From Veillonellales bacterium (GTDB lineage Bacteria > Bacillota > Negativicutes > JAAYSF01): 64,000 nt of DNA. Positions 17,283-24,497 of the stretch are shown here, one piece after another. The notes under the pieces are model-generated. The model was given only the letters and a program-made list of their open reading frames with translations. It was not told the DNA's origin and searched no databases. The stretch is taken from contig JBDKTO010000074.1 of the NCBI GenBank assembly GCA_039680175.1, positions 124,001 through 188,000 on the forward strand. Reading direction: 5' to 3'. The number at the start of each line of letters is the position of its first letter. Positions within the stretch are counted from its first letter, which is position 1. A program made the position numbers and the translations under genes.

Positions 17283-18410
17283 ATGAGTTTGATCGACTGG
17301 TTTACCAATTTGTTTGTGAAGGAATCGAAGCACTATGTCTTTGCGCCGGCTGCATCCGACGTGGAAAAGATTGAGTTTCAGGAAGGGCAGCACTACTTCC
17401 GCCTGCGGCTGGCGGAAATGTTCTTAAAAGACGATCGTAAATTATTCCGCAGCTATGTTCCCGTTGTTTCTTCGGTCGCAGCGCTGCAATTCGGCTCTAA
17501 TGATGCCCAGCAATTGCCCGGCTTGGCCGGTCCGCTGGCGCTGAATTTGAATGAAAGCTCCCTGGGACATGGCGTGGAGCTGAATTACGCCCTGACCAAT
17601 CTGGTGCCCTATCGCGGCGGCAATGTGTCCATCAGCGCCGCCTTACTGGCCTATGTCAATAAAGACTATTTGCAGTCATTCCTAAGTCTCGCCAGCAGCA
17701 TTTCCAGCCTGCTGACCATCGGCCAGCTGTCAACCACCCTTAAGGTGGTTGACAGCACGGTAAACGGCATTCAGGACCTGCTGGACGGCGGGGACAAAGA
17801 CATCCGCCTGGTGTTTCACAATGAATATTCCGGTACGGACAGCCTGGGCGGCGTGTCCCTCACAAGCGGCTATTTTGCCGTCGTTGGCGCTGATGCCGGC
17901 AAATTTCAGCCGGAAAAACTGTTCGTCAAAAACTCGCAGCTTTGTTTCGGCGACGAGCAGTCATCGGCCAAGCCGCTCACCGGCTACGACTATATGCTGT
18001 TCAGCGTGGAAGCGGCGCTGTACCGGGACGACTTCCGCTATTTCACCGAATACAACAGTTTGCTTTATACCGCCATTGAAAAGGGCATGACGAATAAAAG
18101 CGAAGGCGACGCCGTTATCCAGGCGGCTATGCTGGCCGTATTCAAATCGGCTGATCTGACCTATGTCGATAAAACCCGGGTAGCGGCCGCGCTGAAACAA
18201 GAGTATGAAGAACGGCTCGCCGTCCTGCAGGACAAGGGGATCAAAGCCGCGGCCGGCATGACAAGCGAGTGGCTGAACGACCGGGCGCTGGCGATTGATC
18301 CGGAAGGGGTATGGCGGCAGATTTCGCCGCTTTTGGCTGAAAACGAGCCGGATGACGCGGCCATCGCCGGCAGGATTCTCGGCATGATCGGGAATGGTGA
18401 AATAGTCTGA
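17283..18410 (+). CDS. Unknown 375-aa protein
   Basis: Not recognised. GAGGAGGG lies 8 nt ahead of ATG 17283, 20 nt after the protease frame. No signal peptide. A beta-rich N-terminal half (HYFRLRLAEMFL, YVPVVSSVAALQF, and LVPYRGGNVSISAALLAYV, the most striking segment) leads to a hydrophobic helical stretch at about 130-165 (SFLSLASSISSLLTIGQL), then strands (DIRLVFHNEY, GYFAVVGAD) and a helical C-terminal half. Tight coupling to the papain-like frame suggests a partner, inhibitor or substrate of the protease. Confidence 0.8.
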   Translation: MSLIDWFTNLFVKESKHYVFAPAASDVEKIEFQEGQHYFRLRLAEMFLKDDRKLFRSYVPVVSSVAALQFGSNDAQQLPGLAGPLALNLNESSLGHGVELNYALTNLVPYRGGNVSISAALLAYVNKDYLQSFLSLASSISSLLTIGQLSTTLKVVDSTVNGIQDLLDGGDKDIRLVFHNEYSGTDSLGGVSLTSGYFAVVGADAGKFQPEKLFVKNSQLCFGDEQSSAKPLTGYDYMLFSVEAALYRDDFRYFTEYNSLLYTAIEKGMTNKSEGDAVIQAAMLAVFKSADLTYVDKTRVAAALKQEYEERLAVLQDKGIKAAAGMTSEWLNDRALAIDPEGVWRQISPLLAENEPDDAAIAGRILGMIGNGEIV

Positions 18411-18476
18411 TTCATGCACCGGCTATGCGACGGAGTCTGATGATGCTTCGCCAGAAGAGCAGTGAAAATGAAATGC

Positions 18477-18519
18477 GAAGCATTATTTGCGTCCCCTTGC
18501 TCCTGCGTCCCCTTGCTCC
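18477..18519. repeat. Intergenic repeat, copy 2, with 16-bp tandem duplication
   Basis: The 7290-7315 sequence recurs, and TGCGTCCCCTTGCTCC is present twice head to tail (18488-18503 and 18504-18519). It is non-coding, between the 17283 gene and the next receptor gene. Confidence 0.6.
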
Positions 18520-18632
18520 TACAAAATAGAAAACGACAGAGGGGTAGAGAAGTATCGCATAGGATGAGAAAGTGACGACAAATGCATAAAGAGGTACAAG
18601 GATTATATAAAAAATTATTAAAGGGGCTTAGG

Positions 18633-21515
18633 ATGAATAAAAAACGGTATTTAGAGAAGAAAATAGCTATTGCGCTGCTTTTGGGGCTAACCTGCGTAGG
18701 CTCAAATGCCTATGCGGAAGAAGACGGCACTCAGAATACGGCTGAACCAAAATATACACTGGAAGCAATAACGGTCGAGGCGAAACGGCCGGACTGGGAG
18801 AGCAAGCTGTCGCCCGGTACGGTGACGATTATCAGGCCTGACGATTATCAAGGCGAACAGAAAACATTGCCGGAACTCCTAAAGCAGGTACCGGGCGTGC
18901 ACGTGCGCGAGCTTAACGGCAAAGGCCAGTATACCACCGTCAGCGTGCGCGGTTCCACGGCAGCGCAGGTAGGCGTATTTGTAGACGGAGTGCTGTTCAA
19001 CCTTGGCGGGGATGCTGCGGCGGATATTTCCACGATTCCGGTCCAGAATGTCGAGCGCATCGAAGTGTACCGCGGTTATATTCCGGCGCGGTTCGGCGGT
19101 ACCTTCATGGGCGGCGTGATTAATATCGTGACGAAGAGGCCGACGAAAGAGAATGTGCAGGCCAGCATCGGCCAAAGTTCCTTCGGCGGTTATAAGGGAA
19201 GTCTGCAGGTGGATGCTCCCTTGGGAAAAGGCAGCCTGATGGTGGGCGTCAATCACGAACAAAGTGACGGAGATTTCAAATACAAGAACTTTTCATATGA
19301 TATTGATAAAAACTATCAACAATACATGATGACAGCTGCAAGCTATCAACAAAACACGATAAGTGAATACAATTCCGCTATGAAAAAGCTGGGTATTTAT
19401 GATGAAAATGGTAATGTGCAAAAGTTGAAGCCAATTATATCTTCAGGAACAACAGCGGCAGATTATAAAAAGAACTATGAAGACAATTTTACGCTCCTGA
19501 AGACGGCTTGGGATAAGTATGATTCAAAAATAGAAGCTATATTGGCAGACAATGATGCTTTATTGTTAAAAGGCATCCAAAATAATAAATATTTTACAAA
19601 TTATGATAATATAAATGCTCTTTATGATACTTCAGCAGTGAATCAGGCAAAGATGTATCAAAGTCTTGTTTCAGGGAATAAATTTAGAGTTAGTCTGTAT
19701 ACACTTAATCAGGCTGGCTACACGGTAACCGATTATAGCAGCTACATCAATGCCTATAACAGCTACAAGCAGACCAATTTTACCAGTATACAGGATATAC
19801 TTGGCAATGATTGGAAAGACGGTACGCATGGAGCTGCTTTTAAGGATTTTCTGGAACGCTGGAAAGGCGACTCAGGGTTACGGCAAATAGAACAGCTTAA
19901 GGAAACCTATGAATTTGCCAAAAAATATTACGGTATGGCCGGCGAGGCATCAACGTCTGAACGTTGGCGTAAAGCGAATGACTATAAGAATACGGATGCC
20001 ATTATCAAATGGCAGGATGACCATTGGCTGGCCAAGGCTACCTGGAAACAAATAGAGAGGCATCTGCCATATCCTTACAACAACAATTATGGTGATTTGC
20101 CTAGTGTAGATACGAACGCTGAATTTAATGATATTTTAGATATTTATTATCACCGCAATCAAAAACTGACAGCCAAAGAAGCGTTGCTGGGAAGGCGCGA
20201 TACGGCAGGCAACCTGGAATGGGGCTGGAGCGTAAACTATCTGGACCAGAATAAAGACTATTATGTAGACAACTGGCAGTGGATAGACCAGAATGCAGGT
20301 GCTGTTCTCAATACCTACGCAGCCAACAGTCTGTGGAGCAAATTCGACAGCCGCCGTTTAGGCGTCAAGTTCGACGGCAGCTATAAGGCCGGCGACAAAC
20401 ATTTAATAGAGTTCTTACTAGACGGGTCCAAAGAAAAAATGGATATCGACGGCTGGCGCATGTTTGACTATAAAAATTCCAGCCAAGATACCAGAAAAAG
20501 ATGGCGCAACTACTATGAACAAAAAATTTTTAATGCCCAAGTGCAGGATACCATCACTCTGAATGAAAAGAAAGACTTTTGGCTGACGCCGAGCGTCCGC
20601 TACAACAGGTCAACTATCTTGGGGCGCAGCGACAGGTATGATGCGGCAAACGATCCCCAGAAGGTAAAATGGTTCCATAAAGAAGACGTGCAAACAAATG
20701 ATAAAGCGACATGGCAAATGGCTTTGAAAAAGAAGGTGAGTGACAACCTGACTATCAGGGCAACGGGCGGCACCTATTACAGACTGCTGAACATGTACGA
20801 AATCGCCGGTGACGGCGCGGGCATCTGGCCGATGCCGAATGTTGGCGGTACGGACAGCGTATTTCCATTGCCGGAAGAAGGGAGCCAGTGGGATTTGAGC
20901 GCCATTTGGGATGGCAAGGCTTTGGGGGCTGACAGCGCAAAATTCCAGCTGACCTATTTCGGACGGGATTCCGACCATCTGCTGCAATTGATGAGCCGGC
21001 ATTTCTTCTTCTTCTACACGAATGCGGCCAAGGCAAAAGTCAACGGCCTAGAAATGCAGGCGGATATGTCCTGGCAGAAATGGGACCTTAACCTGCAGGC
21101 AACCTATACGAAGCCCAGTCATGTAAGCTACGACATGACTTGTCTGCCAGGTTATGACAAAAATACGACTTCCGGTTATCTGACGTATATACCGGAGTGG
21201 GAAGGCACAGTGCGCGTAACTTACCGTCCGAATACAAGCTGGAGCCTATTTACGCAGCTGCGTTATGTAGCCGATATGTACACTGACCCGATACCGCTTA
21301 CTACAGGAGCAACTGAAAACCAGTCTTCCTTAACGGTTTGGGATCTGGGGGTCAAACACAAAATAGATAAATCATTCCAATTGTCAATGGGCGTCAACGA
21401 TATATTTAACAAAGCAATTGACATGTATAAGAAAACTTATGAAGGCGAAGCGGTCAATATCCAGTACCCGATCCAAGGCCGTACTTACTATGCTACTTTG
21501 CAGTATAAATTCTGA
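18633..21515 (+). CDS. TonB-dependent receptor with large extracellular-loop insertion
   Basis: 960 residues from ATG 18633; the in-frame ATG 18582 has a poor ribosome site and would spoil the signal peptide. Signal peptide about 1-30, TonB-box-like YTLEAITVEA, plug with VSVRGSTAAQVGVFVDG and MGGVINIVTKRP, barrel ending YYATLQYKF. It shares the unusual RPDWE(S/K)KLSPGTV motif and YRGYIPARF with the receptor half of the fusion at 10773, so both belong to one subfamily. Residues about 221-450 (nt 19293-19980) form an AT-rich, Tyr/Asn/Lys-rich, mostly helical insert where the fusion has only about 30 residues; it should project from the cell surface. Ligand unknown; corrinoid is a guess from context. 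Confidence 0.9.
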   Translation: MNKKRYLEKKIAIALLLGLTCVGSNAYAEEDGTQNTAEPKYTLEAITVEAKRPDWESKLSPGTVTIIRPDDYQGEQKTLPELLKQVPGVHVRELNGKGQYTTVSVRGSTAAQVGVFVDGVLFNLGGDAAADISTIPVQNVERIEVYRGYIPARFGGTFMGGVINIVTKRPTKENVQASIGQSSFGGYKGSLQVDAPLGKGSLMVGVNHEQSDGDFKYKNFSYDIDKNYQQYMMTAASYQQNTISEYNSAMKKLGIYDENGNVQKLKPIISSGTTAADYKKNYEDNFTLLKTAWDKYDSKIEAILADNDALLLKGIQNNKYFTNYDNINALYDTSAVNQAKMYQSLVSGNKFRVSLYTLNQAGYTVTDYSSYINAYNSYKQTNFTSIQDILGNDWKDGTHGAAFKDFLERWKGDSGLRQIEQLKETYEFAKKYYGMAGEASTSERWRKANDYKNTDAIIKWQDDHWLAKATWKQIERHLPYPYNNNYGDLPSVDTNAEFNDILDIYYHRNQKLTAKEALLGRRDTAGNLEWGWSVNYLDQNKDYYVDNWQWIDQNAGAVLNTYAANSLWSKFDSRRLGVKFDGSYKAGDKHLIEFLLDGSKEKMDIDGWRMFDYKNSSQDTRKRWRNYYEQKIFNAQVQDTITLNEKKDFWLTPSVRYNRSTILGRSDRYDAANDPQKVKWFHKEDVQTNDKATWQMALKKKVSDNLTIRATGGTYYRLLNMYEIAGDGAGIWPMPNVGGTDSVFPLPEEGSQWDLSAIWDGKALGADSAKFQLTYFGRDSDHLLQLMSRHFFFFYTNAAKAKVNGLEMQADMSWQKWDLNLQATYTKPSHVSYDMTCLPGYDKNTTSGYLTYIPEWEGTVRVTYRPNTSWSLFTQLRYVADMYTDPIPLTTGATENQSSLTVWDLGVKHKIDKSFQLSMGVNDIFNKAIDMYKKTYEGEAVNIQYPIQGRTYYATLQYKF

Positions 21516-21606
21516 TTTGAATGCGGTTTGATAAAAGCTATGGCGAGCTGAGTTTGAGAAGCTTATTGTTGCAGCTGCCAGAGAATCGTTTGTTAAGGAG
21601 CGGAAA

Positions 21607-22140
21607 ATGAAAAAAATAATAATCGTATTCTTAATGCTGTTGTGCATAGTTCCATCTTTTTCGGTCCAAGCAGCCGAAAATGCGGGAGAGCCTGGAACTA
21701 AAATTTGGGAGATGGAAGTTTCCCGGGAGAAAAAACTGACTCCGGCGGAGGAGGAGAGGGCGCGCTGGGCAGCAGTGTTTGCTAATGACATTGGTATCTA
21801 TATGTTTGATTGCAAATCCCTAGTAATGGTTGAAAATAAGGGAAATGCTGTCAATGTTCTTGCGAGAACAATATTTAACAATCCCGAGGTCGTAAGTCGG
21901 TTGAATGAACAGTACAAAGCAAAACTTAAGGCCGATGATAAGGTTGGTTTCAGTGACATGGAGATGACATTTAATGTTGACAAAAGGCAGTATGCTGTGA
22001 CAGAAACTAAACTCTACAGTGCTCAAGGAGTTTTGCTGGAAGATATAAAGACAAAAAAAATAGTATTCAAAGAGGTACCGGTTAAGACTTTTGCTGACTC
22101 TTTGTACGAAGTGACGAAAAGTTTTGCACGCAATCAGTAA
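21607..22140 (+). CDS. Unknown secreted protein
   Basis: 177 residues. Clear signal peptide (about 1-23, cut near VQAAE). The mature protein is small and mixed alpha/beta; the second half (MEMTFNVDKRQYAVTETKLYS) reads like a beta sheet. An AAGGAGCGG site precedes ATG 21607. Not recognised; it probably lies in the periplasm. It follows the receptor gene by 91 nt and may be its last operon partner. Confidence 0.75.
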   Translation: MKKIIIVFLMLLCIVPSFSVQAAENAGEPGTKIWEMEVSREKKLTPAEEERARWAAVFANDIGIYMFDCKSLVMVENKGNAVNVLARTIFNNPEVVSRLNEQYKAKLKADDKVGFSDMEMTFNVDKRQYAVTETKLYSAQGVLLEDIKTKKIVFKEVPVKTFADSLYEVTKSFARNQ

Positions 22141-22202
22141 TAAACGAGTTTTGTTTGTAGCGGCTGCCTGATTGATTAATAATACGAGAAATACTTTTGA
22201 CA

Positions 22203-22232
22203 TATCATTGCCTCCCCGCTTTGGCAATGATA
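22203..22232. promoter_or_regulatory. Perfect inverted repeat after a TTGACA box
   Basis: TATCATTGCC (22203-22212) and GGCAATGATA (22223-22232) are perfect 10-bp arms. They start right after TTGACA (22197-22202). This is operator-like for the coiled-coil gene at 22264, or an RNA hairpin; no good -10 lies 17 nt from the TTGACA. Confidence 0.5.
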
Positions 22233-22263
22233 AAATGAAATCAGGGGAAACAGGAGGTGCAGC

Positions 22264-22755
22264 ATGAACAGCGAAGACTTCCAAAAGCTTGTGCTTGAAC
22301 AGCTTACCGGCTTGACAAACGGCCAAACGCAATTAAAAGCAGAGGTTTCCGGCCTGAAGGAAGCAGTCACCGGTATTAAGGGAGAGGTTTCCAGCCTCAA
22401 AGAAGAGGTTGCCGGTATCAAAGGAGAGGTTTCCGGCCTCAAGGAAGAGGTCGCCGGTATCAAGGGAGAGGTTTCCGACCTCAAGGAAGAGGTCGCCGGT
22501 ATCCGCAGTCGGCAGGATGAAAGCAGCGCTTTCATTAAAGCACTGCTGCATAATACAGAGGTGGCCAACGCGAAGATCGACCACCTTGCCGCCGATACAT
22601 TGAGCAAGGATGCGGTTGCCAATTTAGCTGGCAAAGAGGATATTGCTCAGCTTGCCACTAAACAGGATATTGTCGAATTGAATGCCAAAATTGATCTTTT
22701 GAATAACCGCCTGTTAAATCAGGAAAAGGATATTTACCTGCTGAAGAAAGCGTAA
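22264..22755 (+). CDS. Coiled-coil protein with 14-residue repeats
   Basis: 163 residues, no signal peptide; GGAGG about 7 nt upstream. Four near-identical 14-residue units (G-I-K-G-E-V-S-x-L-K-E-E-V-A, about residues 27-82) are coded by 42-bp DNA repeats and form two heptads each, giving a long coiled coil. A helical C-terminal part with KEDIAQLATKQDIVELNAKID follows. Such proteins occur widely in Firmicutes and phages; no specific function is known to me. Repeat number probably varies between strains. Confidence 0.75.
   Translation: MNSEDFQKLVLEQLTGLTNGQTQLKAEVSGLKEAVTGIKGEVSSLKEEVAGIKGEVSGLKEEVAGIKGEVSDLKEEVAGIRSRQDESSAFIKALLHNTEVANAKIDHLAADTLSKDAVANLAGKEDIAQLATKQDIVELNAKIDLLNNRLLNQEKDIYLLKKA
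22342..22509. repeat. 42-bp tandem repeat, four units
   Basis: Units begin GAGGTTTCC at 22342, 22384, 22426 and 22468 with few mismatches. They lie in frame inside the coiled-coil gene, so copy changes preserve the frame. Confidence 0.9.
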
Positions 22756-22849
22756 TCGCGATATATACGCCGTACTTCCTTATTGTCGATGGAGACGGAA
22801 AAATCCGCTTTTGCGGTGTAAGGGAGATGGTGTGATTTGTAACGCTTTA

Positions 22850-22858
22850 TGCTATAAT
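22850..22858 (+). promoter_or_regulatory. Extended -10 promoter of the toxin-antitoxin pair
   Basis: TGCTATAAT (22850-22858), an extended -10 with a perfect TATAAT hexamer, about 30 nt ahead of the antitoxin start. No convincing -35 was found, which fits an extended -10 promoter. Confidence 0.6.
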
Positions 22859-22889
22859 ATGCATACAAAGCAGTATGGGAGTGATGACG

Positions 22890-23090
22890 ATGCTGGCGGT
22901 GAAAAGAAAGCTCATAAACATTATCCGGTATATGCCTGAGGAAAAACTCAACCGGCTAGTAAAAATTGCCGACGAAATGGATGATGAACTGACACCGGAA
23001 GAAATCGCCGCGATCAAAGAAGGAGAAGCGCAAATCGCCCGCGGGGAGACTATTTCTTTGAGCGAACTGCGTAAACGATATGATGTATGA
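22890..23090 (+). CDS. RelB/Phd-like antitoxin
   Basis: 66 residues from ATG 22890; GGGAGTG lies 6 nt upstream, and earlier in-frame ATGs at 22875 and 22884 fit worse. Short, charged, with ELTPEEIAAIKEGEAQIARGE in the middle and ISLSELRKRYDV at the end, a common C-terminal toxin-wrapping segment of RelB-type antitoxins. It overlaps the toxin gene by 11 nt. Expected role: neutralise the toxin and repress the shared promoter. Confidence 0.8.
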   Translation: MLAVKRKLINIIRYMPEEKLNRLVKIADEMDDELTPEEIAAIKEGEAQIARGETISLSELRKRYDV

Positions 23091-23346
23091 TGTGGAGTTG
23101 TCGCGGAATGCAGAACATTGTATGGACCGCCTTGACCAGGTAACGCCCAAAAGAATGATTCTCGCCTTAGACCGGTTGGTTAAGGATCCGTTCATGGCCC
23201 CTAACGTAAAGCCCCTGAAAGGTCAGGCAGACCACTACCGGCTGCGGGTAGGTGATTGGCGCATCATCTACCGTATCCAGGAAGAGCGCCTGCTGATTTC
23301 TGTTATCTCGATTATTGGTTCCCGCGGGGACGTATATAAAAAATAG
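23080..23346 (+). CDS. RelE/ParE-like toxin
   Basis: 88 residues; the start overlaps the antitoxin end. The sequence follows the RelE fold: YDVELSRNAEHCMDRL helix region, PNVKPLKGQADHYRLRVGDWRIIYRI in the middle sheet and a final strand (LLISVISIIGSRGDVYKK). The L-K-G...YRLR-G-WRI-Y pattern is diagnostic. RelE-type members cut mRNA on the ribosome; catalytic details cannot be proven here. Confidence 0.88.
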   Translation: MMYDVELSRNAEHCMDRLDQVTPKRMILALDRLVKDPFMAPNVKPLKGQADHYRLRVGDWRIIYRIQEERLLISVISIIGSRGDVYKK

Positions 23347-23440
23347 CCTGATGCCCGGCACCGGAGCCGTCAAGCCGGGGATTCCGGGTAAATATTTAAT
23401 CCCCTTCTCAGCCATAATAAATAGCTGGGGAGGGGATCGC

Positions 23441-24040
23441 TTGTTTGACTGGATTATTGACTTTTTAAGCAGTCTGGGATTGCCGGGGGTGTTTGCCGGA
23501 GTTTTTTTAGAAGCAATAGGACTTCCTTTTCCCGGCAGTGTGCTGGTGGCTTTTGCCGGCTTTTTATCCAGGCAGGGGGAGTTTAGTATTATTGCCGCCT
23601 GGCTGGTTTCTCTGCTTGGCTATCTGCTGGGCTCCCTTTCTGCCTTTCTGCTGGGGCGCCGTATGGGAGAACCTTTTATAAAGCGATGGGGGAGATATAT
23701 TAGATTAAACCCGGAACGCATCGGCAAGGCACAGAAACTTTTGCAGAAATCGGCGCCGCTGTATGTGATCGGCGGTCGCTTTCTGCCAACGATCGGCAAT
23801 GTGACTCCCTATATAGCCGGCATCAGCGGTATTTCTATTGTCAATTTTCTTATCTACGACATGATACATGCAATTCTTTGGCTGACTGTATTTTTAAGTG
23901 CCGGAGCCGTGATGGGCAGCAACTGGCAAATAATCACAGCTAACCCATGGCTTAAGTGGGCTGCCCTCGGCGGCGGTTTATTGATATTGGTTTATGTGGT
24001 TAGGGATTTATTTTCTGCGGGCAGTAAAAATAAGGAATGA
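23441..24040 (+). CDS. DedA family membrane protein
   Basis: 199 residues from TTG 23441 with GGGGAGGGG 6 nt upstream; the frame is open further upstream but without a ribosome site. Four to five hydrophobic segments with family marks: LEAIGLPFPGS near the N-terminus, GYLLGSLSAFLLGRRMGEP, and the GGRFLPTIGNVTPYIAGISG signature (F/Y-R-F-x-P-x-x-R/G type). DedA proteins act in undecaprenyl-phosphate or phospholipid recycling across the inner membrane. It is unlinked in theme to its neighbours. Confidence 0.88.
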   Translation: MFDWIIDFLSSLGLPGVFAGVFLEAIGLPFPGSVLVAFAGFLSRQGEFSIIAAWLVSLLGYLLGSLSAFLLGRRMGEPFIKRWGRYIRLNPERIGKAQKLLQKSAPLYVIGGRFLPTIGNVTPYIAGISGISIVNFLIYDMIHAILWLTVFLSAGAVMGSNWQIITANPWLKWAALGGGLLILVYVVRDLFSAGSKNKE

Positions 24041-24074
24041 ATTTGACAAAAATTAGTATAAAATTAGGTTTTTC

Positions 24075-24103
24075 TTGACAAAGAAGATTTTTTCTTTTAG
24101 GAT
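24075..24103 (+). promoter_or_regulatory. Promoter of riboswitch 5
   Basis: TTGACA (24075-24080), 17 nt, TAGGAT (24098-24103). The transcript leader GTGAAAAATTTCATAT follows, as for riboswitches 1 and 6. Confidence 0.65.
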
Positions 24104-24131
24104 TATATGTAAAAGTGAAAAATTTCATATA

Positions 24132-24332
24132 TTGGTACAGGTGCCCAATAGGGCTTAATAGGGAAGTCCGGTGCGAAGCCGGCGCGGTCCCGCCACTGTA
24201 ATGGAGAGCAATCCCCGGGATATACCACTGGAACGAAAGTTTTGGGAAGGTAGGGGAAAAGCGATGATCCGGAGCCAGGAGAACTGCCTGTATGTCGATC
24301 ACCGTTATGACCTGCGATGGATGGGGAGGGGA
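24132..24332 (+). promoter_or_regulatory. Cobalamin riboswitch 5
   Basis: ACAGGTGCCC, GGGAAGTCCGGTG, CGGTCCCGCCACTGTAA and B12 box AGCCAGGAGAACTGCCTG at 24273-24290, ending GACCTGCGAT..GGGGAGG. A terminator follows at 24374. It controls the BtuB-like receptor and cobN. Confidence 0.95.
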
Positions 24333-24373
24333 TTTGCACAGCAGTTTAGCCTTTTTTAGTTGTGCTCATTTCG

Positions 24374-24401
24374 TCCCGGCGTTTTTAACGCCGGGATTTT
24401 T
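24374..24401 (+). terminator. Riboswitch 5 terminator
   Basis: TCCCGGCG (24374-24381) pairs with CGCCGGGA (24389-24396), then a T-run. Same position and shape as the terminator of riboswitch 6. Confidence 0.88.
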
Positions 24402-24497
24402 ACTAAAGTTTTGTTACAAAACCGTCCTTCGTTTGAATAGAAGGGAGGTTTATTTTTTTCGCTTTATTGAAATTTATTTCGTACAGGGAGGTACTCT

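Noticed and set aside
22342-22509. CRISPR-like array
   Set aside because: The 42-bp repeats are contiguous, in frame and code for a coiled coil; there are no spacers.
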